The notes under the pieces: generated by a model
Seen by the model: only the letters and a program-made list of their open reading frames with translations
The model's database searches: none
Told to the model about the DNA's origin: nothing
Shown here: piece by piece, positions 1 to 6,354 of the stretch
Layout: each line of letters starts with the position of its first letter
Position numbering within the stretch: the stretch's first letter is position 1
From: Candidatus Gastranaerophilales bacterium
GTDB lineage: Bacteria > Cyanobacteriota > Vampirovibrionia > Gastranaerophilales > Gastranaerophilaceae
Assembly: GCA_944323495.1 (NCBI GenBank)
Contig: CALUSZ010000203.1
Span: forward strand, 1-6,929
Direction of reading: 5' to 3'
DNA length: 6,929 bases
Translations under genes and position numbers: made by a program

Positions 1-1150
<1,150 letters not shown>

Positions 1151-1240
1151 TTATTTTTTATAAGCCACTATTTAATCTAATATCATTAAACCACCGTTTT
1201 TAAATAAATCTTAAAAAATAAACATTTTTTTAATAATTCA

Positions 1241-1249
1241 TGTTATACT
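1241..1249 (+). promoter_or_regulatory. Extended -10 promoter element for the DUF1653 gene
   Basis: The sequence TGT-TATACT is an extended -10 (TGn plus a 5/6 match to TATAAT). No -35 is evident, as expected for the extended type. Counting the last T (1249) as -7 puts +1 at 1256, the A of the ATG, so the transcript is predicted to be leaderless. No Shine-Dalgarno exists upstream of this ATG, which agrees. Confidence 0.55.
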
Positions 1250-1255
1250 TCAGCC

Positions 1256-1465
1256 ATGCAGGAAATAATCACCGGTAAAATATACAGGCATTACAAAGGC
1301 AATTTGTATAAAATTATCGCCCTTGCTAAACACTCTGAAACAGGGGAAGATATGATTGTTTATCAGAATATAGAAAAAGGCGATATCTGGGCTCGACCCG
1401 CTTATATGTGGAATGAGAGTGTTAATGTAGACGGAGAAAATGTTTTGAGGTTTCAGGCCGTATGA
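1256..1465 (+). CDS. DUF1653 family small protein
   Basis: A 69-residue soluble protein of the DUF1653 family (Pfam PF07866), whose members are small single-domain proteins of unknown function. The family signature is clear: GKIYRHYKGNLYKI (7-20), the AKHSETGEDMIVYQ stretch (24-37), W45-A-R47-P48, and the closing VDGENVLRFQAV. It is close to the usual family length and appears complete. Conserved aromatic, His and Arg residues suggest ligand or nucleic-acid binding, but no function is established. The start has no Shine-Dalgarno and sits just after an extended -10. The stop TGA overlaps the ATG of the next small gene (ATGA), implying translational coupling. Confidence 0.9.
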   Translation: MQEIITGKIYRHYKGNLYKIIALAKHSETGEDMIVYQNIEKGDIWARPAYMWNESVNVDGENVLRFQAV

Positions 1466-1614
1466 TTACGAGAGAAGTCAGAGAATGGATACAAAAAGTC
1501 GAGCGCGGAGCGTACTCAGATGAAGATGCTATGCAGGAATTCTTAAGGTTTTCCAAATACTTAACCAGAGAAGAGATGAAAATGATACGCGACCGTTTGA
1601 AATCTTTATTTTAA
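1462..1614 (+). CDS. Hypothetical 50-residue helical protein, coupled to the DUF1653 gene
   Basis: An open frame of 50 codons starts at the ATG that overlaps the DUF1653 stop (ATGA, 1462-1465) and ends with TAA at 1612-1614. A GAGG at 1447-1450, eleven bases upstream, could serve as ribosome binding site. The product is rich in charged residues (for example REVREWIQKVERG at 4-16 and TREEMKMIRDRLKSLF at 35-50). It looks like two or three amphipathic helices with no membrane segment. I recognise no family. Support comes from the tight start-stop overlap, an ordinary codon pattern and its filling of the gap up to the convergent CLC gene, whose last 9 bases it overlaps. A short regulatory or partner protein of the DUF1653 product is possible but is inference. 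Confidence 0.7.
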   Translation: MITREVREWIQKVERGAYSDEDAMQEFLRFSKYLTREEMKMIRDRLKSLF

Positions 1615-3231
1615 AATATCTTTTCTTGTTAATATTCCCAGAACTTTTTTATCCTCATCAACTACAAACGCCCACTCGGAAGAGTTTTCATGGAGCCTGT
1701 AATATGCAGTATACAAATCTTCATCAGGCTTTACCGTAACAGGATTGGTGTCAAGAATCTGTCCGGCTTTGATAATTTTTTTATTTCCAAAAGCTCCGAG
1801 AGCATCTTCAATATCAGATTTTGTAATAATTCCCTCAAGCCTTCCCCTAATATCTACAATCGGATATGCATTGTGGTTTTCTTGATTCATAACCTCCAAA
1901 ATCACATCTATCGGAGTATCTTCGCTAAACTGTCTTACCCCTTTTGTCATGGCATCTTTTACCGGAACATCTCCCGCGAGGCTTCCGCCCGCATTTTTAT
2001 ATTGATTAATAACAAGTTTTGCATAAATCGGCTTGTGATTGAGTTTTTGTGCGGTTAAATCAGCCACTGCCGCTGTAAGCATTAAAGGCAATATACATTC
2101 ATACCCGCCGGTCATCTCAAATACCATAACTATTGCCGTAATCGGAGTTCTGGCTGTTGAGGATAAAAATCCCGCCATACCAAGTGATGCCATTGCTAAA
2201 AGGTTTAAATCAGCCCCAAAATGATTAAAGATAAATCCCGTCATATATCCTAAAAACGAGCCGAGCATAAGCATAGGAAGAAATATTCCTCCGGCAGCTC
2301 CAGATGAGAAACATATTGGCGTAATAATAAATTTTAGTAAGAAAATAACCAGAACCATCAAAATAGTAAATTTATTTTCAAGAAGCATTCCGACAGCCCC
2401 GTTGCCGGAAGATAAAATATAAGGAACCAACAATCCGAAACAGCCGGTTATAAATCCTGCAAGAGCAGGCTTGCAATACGCGGGAATATTTATCTTTGAA
2501 TAAATATTATTAAACTCAAAGATTACTTTTGCAAATACCACCCCTAAAACACCTGCTAAAAGCCCAAGAACAATACAAGCAGCAATAAGCACCGGCGTAG
2601 TATTTATTGCAGGCAGAGTAATATTAAAAGCCGGATTAACCCCAAGGAAATATCTTGCAATCGTAGACGCGCAAACAGTTGCAGCCAGCACAGGAAAAAG
2701 CATGGAAGGCGTAAACTTGTGTGTCAATTCTTCCAGAACAAACAATGTTCCCGCAATAGGCGCATTAAACGTTGCCCCGATTGCAGCACCGGCACCTGAT
2801 GCTATAAGCTTATCCCTATTGTTGCCGTTGAGTTTAAACATCTTTCCTACAAGCGACCCTGCTCCGGCACCAAGCTGAACACTCGGGCCCTCGCGCCCCA
2901 GTGAAAGCCCTGTACCTATACCAATCAAACCGGCAAAGAATTTAACAAAAATTGTCCTTACTCTTATCATCTTACCGCTTCTTAAAAGCGACATCTTAAC
3001 ATACGGAATCCCGCTTCCGGAGGTCTCCGGCGCAAATTTGTACACCAAAAGCCCTGATATTAAACCGCCTAAAGTAATTATTATAAGAAACAATATAGGA
3101 TTAGAATAAAAATGCAGCATTATAAATTGGAAAATATTTTCAATTCCAACCCTGAATAACACAACAATCAGGCCCGAGAGCAAACCTGTAAGAACCGACT
3201 GCCAAAAAACTTGTGTAAATCCTTTTCCCAT
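1606..3231 (-). CDS. CLC-family chloride/proton exchanger with C-terminal CBS pair
   Basis: An inner-membrane CLC protein of 541 residues: a multi-helix transporter core (about 1-410) followed by two CBS domains (about 421-476 and 487-541). CLC signatures are present in order: GSGIP (72-76, central Ser73), GREGP (112-116, gating Glu114), NAPIAGTLFVLEE (156-168) with Glu168 at the place of the E. coli proton glutamate E203, GGIFLP (314-319), and KPIY with Tyr403 at the place of Y445. Having both glutamates argues for a Cl-/H+ antiporter rather than a passive channel. CBS pairs in this family often bind adenine nucleotides and modulate transport. The ATG at 3231 has no Shine-Dalgarno but lies six bases after a perfect TATAAT, so a leaderless mRNA is likely. 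The 3' end overlaps the convergent short gene by 9 bases. Anion preference cannot be proven from sequence. Confidence 0.96.
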   Translation of the reverse strand: MGKGFTQVFWQSVLTGLLSGLIVVLFRVGIENIFQFIMLHFYSNPILFLIIITLGGLISGLLVYKFAPETSGSGIPYVKMSLLRSGKMIRVRTIFVKFFAGLIGIGTGLSLGREGPSVQLGAGAGSLVGKMFKLNGNNRDKLIASGAGAAIGATFNAPIAGTLFVLEELTHKFTPSMLFPVLAATVCASTIARYFLGVNPAFNITLPAINTTPVLIAACIVLGLLAGVLGVVFAKVIFEFNNIYSKINIPAYCKPALAGFITGCFGLLVPYILSSGNGAVGMLLENKFTILMVLVIFLLKFIITPICFSSGAAGGIFLPMLMLGSFLGYMTGFIFNHFGADLNLLAMASLGMAGFLSSTARTPITAIVMVFEMTGGYECILPLMLTAAVADLTAQKLNHKPIYAKLVINQYKNAGGSLAGDVPVKDAMTKGVRQFSEDTPIDVILEVMNQENHNAYPIVDIRGRLEGIITKSDIEDALGAFGNKKIIKAGQILDTNPVTVKPDEDLYTAYYRLHENSSEWAFVVDEDKKVLGILTRKDILK

Positions 3232-3237
3232 TCTCTT

Positions 3238-3243
3238 ATTATA
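3238..3243 (-). promoter_or_regulatory. Consensus -10 box of the CLC gene
   Basis: The minus strand reads TATAAT-AAGAGA-ATG. The -10 hexamer matches consensus at all six bases and ends six bases before the start codon, so the predicted +1 is the A of the ATG (3231). No good -35 is seen at 16-18 bases spacing. The purines AAGAGA abut the ATG too closely to act as a Shine-Dalgarno. Confidence 0.55.
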
Positions 3244-3304
3244 ACTGCAAAATATCTTAATAAAACTTAAATATTTGGCAATTTTTTTTATAAACTATAC
3301 TTTA

Positions 3305-3310
3305 TATAAT
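3305..3310 (+). promoter_or_regulatory. -10 box of the 490-residue protein gene
   Basis: A perfect TATAAT at 3305-3310 predicts +1 near 3317 and a leader of about 21 bases holding the Shine-Dalgarno. The -35 region at normal spacing is a T run. An alternative is TTGGCA (3275-3280) with TATACT (3296-3301), but its spacing is only 15. Either choice places the promoter over the upstream TTG codon at 3275 and excludes that codon as a start. Confidence 0.5.
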
Positions 3311-3321
3311 TGTAGCAGGTT

Positions 3322-3327
3322 AGAAGG
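3322..3327 (+). promoter_or_regulatory. Shine-Dalgarno deciding the start at 3338
   Basis: AGAAGG lies ten bases before the ATG at 3338. It selects this ATG over the in-frame TTG at 3275, which would add 21 residues translated from promoter DNA. Confidence 0.7.
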
Positions 3328-3337
3328 TAATATTGTT

Positions 3338-4810
3338 ATGACATATGGAAATTATAATGGTTTATTTCGTCCGCAATATGCATCTCCCGTAAGTTTTCGG
3401 GAAGATAACAACACATCTTCTGCTCCAGCTATAATTTCTAAACCAATTAAAACAGTAGAAAATGCTATCAATACCACAGTTGATACATTCGTAAAAACCG
3501 AGGAAGAGAACGAACATAAAAAATCACATAAAACCGCAATCGCTGTCGGCAGTTCAGTTCTTGTATTATCCGGTATTGTAGCACTTCTAAACCCGAAATT
3601 CTCAGGCAAACTTATTAACAAATTAAAGATGATGTCACATAGAGCCGGAACAAAAGCTCAAAAAAATCAAGGCGACACAGTTAAGAGTAAATTCTATAAT
3701 TCAATGTCCAAATTCTGGAAGGGTGTCGGGGATGTATTTCAATTTACAAACACCCTGAACGCCGGAAAAGACATCGGATTTAAATGGCTTTGTACGGAAG
3801 AAAAAACTTTTGGCAAAGTTAAAAATAAAACAGCCCAAAATATACTAAAAAAATGTGATTCCATCTTTAGAACCCCTATGGCGCCTATACATAAATCCAT
3901 CACTAACTGGTTTGATAAAGTAAGCAAACACACTGTTCAGATGAATTACAAAAGTGCCATGAATAAACTTGATGCTTTTGAAGATTTGGCAAAATATTAC
4001 AAAGATAAACTTCCGATTGATAAACAGCGGATTTTAGATCAAAAACTAAGAGAAATTAAAACCGCTAAAGAATATTTTTCTGACACTAAAACACTTGAAA
4101 GATTAAAGGTTCAAGAGAATCTTATGTCCAACCTTGAGTCTGACTTAAAACCGCGCTACAAGCAATACGCGAAAGACCTGATTTCAGGTAATGGTAGCAG
4201 AAAGAAAGTTATCAAAGATAATATGTCCTTCTGGGCAGAAGATATGCTTATGCCGGAGCGCAACAGGCTTGAAAAAGAAGGTCAGGCGGTTGTCAGCTCT
4301 CTTGTGGGCGACATTCAGGGAACAAAAGGCAAGTTCAATGAAGTTGCGGATTTACTCACTCCGTATCTGAGTAAAGACGAAGCATTACTGCTCGGTAAAA
4401 AACTGAACAAGGCTGATAAATCTCTCCATAAGGCAAACTTTAGCGAAACAGTCGGCTATTTTGACAAAAAACGCGACTTAATGATAGGCGGAGCACCGAC
4501 TGATATTTTATCAGGACTTGCAATGGTCGGCTTAAGCGGAATTGCAGTAAGTACAGCGCATTCTAAAGAAGAAAGAATTTCAAACGCTATTACTGCCGGT
4601 TTTCCGGCTATAGCAGGTGTCGGAACATCTATTGCCTTAACTGCAATGCTATTCTCAGGTGTCAAAAGCTTGATATACGGCTCCGTAACCGGCGCAATAT
4701 TCAGCTTGATGGGAAGCGGTATAAACAGATTAATTTATCCTAAAAATAACAATAATAACCAAATGCTTGCACAAACCACGGAACCCCAAAAGGAGGTAAA
4801 GAATGCTTAA
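3338..4810 (+). CDS. Uncharacterised 490-residue protein with predicted membrane segments at both ends
   Basis: I do not recognise this family. Counting from ATG 3338, residues 1-60 are polar and probably disordered, without a cleavable signal peptide. Residues 66-84 form a hydrophobic segment. Residues about 90-380 are a Lys-rich, mostly helical region with likely coiled-coil stretches (around 205-270 and 300-360). Residues about 388-407, 417-440 and 443-461 are three Gly/Ala/Ser-rich hydrophobic segments. The tail has a run of five Asn (470-474) and ends KEVKNA. This suggests a membrane-anchored protein with a large cytoplasmic or periplasmic helical domain. Only Cys152 and Cys173 are present, and I see no catalytic motif or P-loop. 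The start rests on AGAAGG and a TATAAT just upstream. It is transcribed alone, divergent from the CLC gene, and its stop overlaps the convergent kinase stop. It is probably lineage-restricted; no function is proposed. Confidence 0.9.
   Translation: MTYGNYNGLFRPQYASPVSFREDNNTSSAPAIISKPIKTVENAINTTVDTFVKTEEENEHKKSHKTAIAVGSSVLVLSGIVALLNPKFSGKLINKLKMMSHRAGTKAQKNQGDTVKSKFYNSMSKFWKGVGDVFQFTNTLNAGKDIGFKWLCTEEKTFGKVKNKTAQNILKKCDSIFRTPMAPIHKSITNWFDKVSKHTVQMNYKSAMNKLDAFEDLAKYYKDKLPIDKQRILDQKLREIKTAKEYFSDTKTLERLKVQENLMSNLESDLKPRYKQYAKDLISGNGSRKKVIKDNMSFWAEDMLMPERNRLEKEGQAVVSSLVGDIQGTKGKFNEVADLLTPYLSKDEALLLGKKLNKADKSLHKANFSETVGYFDKKRDLMIGGAPTDILSGLAMVGLSGIAVSTAHSKEERISNAITAGFPAIAGVGTSIALTAMLFSGVKSLIYGSVTGAIFSLMGSGINRLIYPKNNNNNQMLAQTTEPQKEVKNA
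4791..4796 (+). promoter_or_regulatory. Strong Shine-Dalgarno-like AGGAGG at the 3' end of the 490-residue gene
   Basis: AGGAGG is followed by six bases and an ATG at 4803, an almost ideal initiation site and the best Shine-Dalgarno match in the window. It also encodes Lys-Glu-Val of the upstream protein, so it may be coincidence. Confidence 0.35.
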
Positions 4811-4919
4811 CGCAGTTTTTCAACAATTTTTAGAACATTTTTTCTCAATGTTTCGTAATCCTTGTTATTGTCGAGTAGAAAATCCCAATCCTGAATATCA
4901 TCTAAATCGACTTCTGTAA
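4803..4919 (+). CDS. Doubtful 38-codon ORF with a strong ribosome binding site, antisense to the kinase gene
   Basis: The frame starts at ATG 4803, five bases before the upstream TAA (ATGCTTAA), and ends with TAA at 4917-4919. The predicted 38-residue peptide (MLNAVFQQFLEHFF...) has no recognised family and no clear membrane helix. In favour are an AGGAGG with ideal 6-base spacing and the stop/start overlap typical of coupled genes. Against it, the body lies entirely antisense to the conserved 3' end of the kinase gene, so its codons are dictated by that gene. It could be a remnant start of a lost downstream gene, a real short product, or chance. Confidence 0.25.
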   Translation: MLNAVFQQFLEHFFSMFRNPCYCRVENPNPEYHLNRLL

Positions 4920-5313
4920 CATCGTCCTCTCCGACAAGCTTTCCGCCTCTCTTTTCGCGGATTTCTCTTGAAGCCTCAACCCTTATAGAAACTGCCCCTG
5001 CTGATTTAAAGACTTCATACTCATGCTTTATGCGCACATCTGTTACAACGATATTACCTTCCTGTGCAATAATCTTTTCTATCCAGTAATCAGGACTCTG
5101 ACTTCTGCCCCAATTACCCAAATCAATCAACCCCCCGCGGTATTCAGCCTTATTAGCTTCAATCTCTTCAACAGTTATGTTGTGTTGTTTGGCATATTCT
5201 ATCTTAATAATATCTCCCATTGCACAGCGTCTGAAATCCGGCATCGCTTCCATCAAAATCTTTGCAGCCGTATCCTTGCCTGAATATTGTTTACCGGAGA
5301 AAATTATTATCAT
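4807..5313 (-). CDS. P-loop kinase resembling animal-type phosphomevalonate kinase / NMP kinases
   Basis: A 168-residue cytosolic protein with a Walker A loop GKQYSGKDT (7-15; Lys13). Its colinear motifs recall animal-type phosphomevalonate kinase (PF04275): FSGK..SGKD at the N-terminus, EY at 39-40, a W68-G69 followed by PDYWIEKI (74-81) like the WGE...PGFFCRKI segment, VTDVR (90-94) like VSDTR, and R119-x-x-R122-G with Asp130-Asp131 like the R..RG...DD lid. That enzyme phosphorylates 5-phosphomevalonate with ATP. Bacterial relatives are often labelled deoxynucleotide monophosphate kinase or AAA protein, so the phosphate acceptor is not settled. The start has AGAAAGGG nine bases upstream. 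It is the last gene of the VWA-yidD-kinase run, 31 bases after yidD. Its stop shares TTAA with the convergent 490-residue gene. No other mevalonate-pathway gene is in view. Confidence 0.8.
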   Translation of the reverse strand: MIIIFSGKQYSGKDTAAKILMEAMPDFRRCAMGDIIKIEYAKQHNITVEEIEANKAEYRGGLIDLGNWGRSQSPDYWIEKIIAQEGNIVVTDVRIKHEYEVFKSAGAVSIRVEASREIREKRGGKLVGEDDVTEVDLDDIQDWDFLLDNNKDYETLRKNVLKIVEKLR

Positions 5314-5322
5314 TATCTAAAT

Positions 5323-5330
5323 CCCTTTCT
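5323..5330 (-). promoter_or_regulatory. Shine-Dalgarno of the P-loop kinase gene
   Basis: The minus strand has AGAAAGGG ending nine bases before the ATG at 5313, within the 31-base gap after the yidD stop. It confirms the start and allows independent initiation on a polycistronic mRNA. Confidence 0.75.
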
Positions 5331-5344
5331 TACAAACCGGCCAC

Positions 5345-5554
5345 TTACGGTACAGGGTCATATCCGCCCTCGTTTAAAGGGTGGCAGCGGCATATTCTCT
5401 TTAGCCCCAGCCATACCCCCTTAATCACACCGTATTTTATAACAGCCCCTTTCATATACTCCGAACAGGTCGGATAAAAACGACATCTCGGAGGTGTCAA
5501 AGATGAAAATTTTTGATAAATATTTATTAGAAAAATCAAAATTTTCTTAATCAT
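5345..5554 (-). CDS. yidD: Membrane protein insertion efficiency factor YidD
   Basis: A 69-residue protein of the YidD family (PF01809), a small membrane-associated factor that aids insertion of proteins with YidC. The pattern is complete: an N-terminal amphipathic segment ([16 protein letters not shown]), [13 protein letters not shown] (21-33), a basic helix, CRCHP (55-59) and the closing GGYDPVP (63-69). The length fits the short form of the family. The ATG at 5554 lacks a Shine-Dalgarno. It begins 19 bases after the VWA stop, so it is likely cotranscribed. In many bacteria yidD sits with rpmH, rnpA and yidC; none of these is visible here. Confidence 0.97.
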   Translation of the reverse strand: MIKKILIFLINIYQKFSSLTPPRCRFYPTCSEYMKGAVIKYGVIKGVWLGLKRICRCHPLNEGGYDPVP

Positions 5555-5573
5555 AAAAACATATTAACATAAA

Positions 5574-6275
5574 TTACTCTCCGGTATAAATCTTTGCCTC
5601 CACATCTTTATGAGGAAGCACCATCTCTTCCATTGACCTGAAAAGCTGCGCTTTTGTATCCGCCTCAACAAACCTGCCACCCGTTACGTCTGCAGTACAC
5701 TGCAATTGTGCAAGGTCGTCTTTATCATGAACATTAAACGCAATTACGTCAATCTTAATATCACGTCTTGTTTTCATAAGCTCTATCGAATAATCACAAG
5801 GACTCTCATCACAATTTTCGCCGCCGTCCGTAAGCAGAATAATATGTTTTATCCCGTCAAGCCCCTCTAAATCTTTTTTTACCGCTTGTTTTAAAGAATA
5901 CGTAATCGGCGTCATACCTCTGGGTCTTAATTTTGTCATTTCGCTAAGAATTGTATCTGCATTTGCAAACCCTAACGGCGTAATTAATTCCGAACTCCTG
6001 CAGGCATTGTACGCAAGAAGGTTACACGTATGGCCGTAAACCCTTAAACCGACCTTCGTCTGCGGAGAAATCTCCGGAAGAGTACGCATCATCATCTCTT
6101 TTACAAGATTAGCCTTGGTTTTGTGCTCCAGATATTCTCCCATACTATTAGAATAATCAACTACAAAAAGAAGTTTATCTCCGCTGTTTTTGTAATCATA
6201 ATTTTCAGGAGTATAAACCTCATACGCAAAAACCGGAATTATTGCTAAACAAAATAAGAACAAAAATTTCTTCAT
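5574..6275 (-). CDS. Secreted von Willebrand factor A domain protein
   Basis: A 233-residue exported protein. Residues 1-17 are a Sec signal peptide (KK, hydrophobic core, cleavage likely VFA|YE); there is no lipobox. The VWA fold follows (about 33-215) with an intact metal-ion-dependent adhesion site: D40-Y-S42-N-S44, Thr122 in the GMTPITYSL stretch and Asp150 in LLTDGGENC. Cys pairs CNLLAYNAC (84, 92) and CDESPC (155, 160), plus Cys193, suggest disulfides outside the cytoplasm. The same GMTPI...DG.E.C...PC...L.C.AD.TGG pattern occurs in bacterial proteins annotated as VWA or Ca-activated chloride channel-like; the name does not imply channel activity. There is no C-terminal anchor. It is the first gene of the run with yidD and the kinase. 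A weak TATTAA (6284-6289) lies eight bases before the ATG and no Shine-Dalgarno is seen. The ligand is unknown. Confidence 0.93.
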   Translation of the reverse strand: MKKFLFLFCLAIIPVFAYEVYTPENYDYKNSGDKLLFVVDYSNSMGEYLEHKTKANLVKEMMMRTLPEISPQTKVGLRVYGHTCNLLAYNACRSSELITPLGFANADTILSEMTKLRPRGMTPITYSLKQAVKKDLEGLDGIKHIILLTDGGENCDESPCDYSIELMKTRRDIKIDVIAFNVHDKDDLAQLQCTADVTGGRFVEADTKAQLFRSMEEMVLPHKDVEAKIYTGE

Positions 6276-6316
6276 ACTAAAGCTTAATATGGATATTTAG
6301 CAAATAAATTCTCCAA

Positions 6317-6345
6317 TTGACGAATTTTTATGGGTGCTATATGAT
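6317..6345 (+). promoter_or_regulatory. Sigma-70-type promoter of the PLP enzyme gene
   Basis: TTGACG (6317-6322, 5/6 match), a 17-base spacer and TATGAT (6340-6345, 5/6 match) make the best-formed promoter in the window. It predicts +1 near 6352, three bases before the ATG at 6355. There is no Shine-Dalgarno, so initiation should be essentially leaderless. The -35 lies in the 79-base spacer shared with the divergent VWA gene. Confidence 0.7.
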
Positions 6346-6354
6346 TTTTGTATT

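Noticed and set aside
1211..1233. TTAAAAAA / TTTTTTAA inverted repeat in the dnaK-DUF1653 spacer as a terminator or operator
   Set aside because: An AT-only 8-base stem would be unstable as a terminator, and no converging gene end needs one. Kept only as a remark.
1880..1895. Internal GGAGG before an in-frame ATG in the CLC gene (Met448), suggesting separate translation of the CBS part
   Set aside because: Only two bases separate GGAGG from the ATG, too close for initiation, and the start would fall in the middle of the first CBS domain.
1690..2224. Plus-strand open frames of 61 and 122 codons inside the CLC gene
   Set aside because: They are antisense to conserved CLC and CBS codons. Composition and lack of initiation signals mark them as shadows.
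3017..3030. Inverted repeat CCGGAG-GT-CTCCGG
   Set aside because: It sits within the codons of the conserved PETSGSGIP motif of the CLC gene, has a 2-base loop and no following T run. It is neither a plausible terminator nor an operator.
3289..3306. Inverted repeat TATAAA-N6-TTTATA near the 490-residue gene promoter
   Set aside because: The arms are AT-only and six bases long in an AT-rich spacer that already holds -10-like sequences. Chance is a sufficient explanation.
3275..3337. In-frame TTG at 3275 extending the 490-residue protein by 21 residues
   Set aside because: This stretch contains the -10 (TATAAT 3305-3310) and the Shine-Dalgarno AGAAGG for the ATG at 3338. The added residues would be translated promoter DNA.
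5490..5550. GGAGG followed by ATG (5503) on the plus strand, opening a 15-codon frame
   Set aside because: It lies antisense within conserved yidD codons, the frame is tiny and there is no promoter. It also shows how easily SD-like sites arise by chance here, which lowers confidence in the ORF at 4803.
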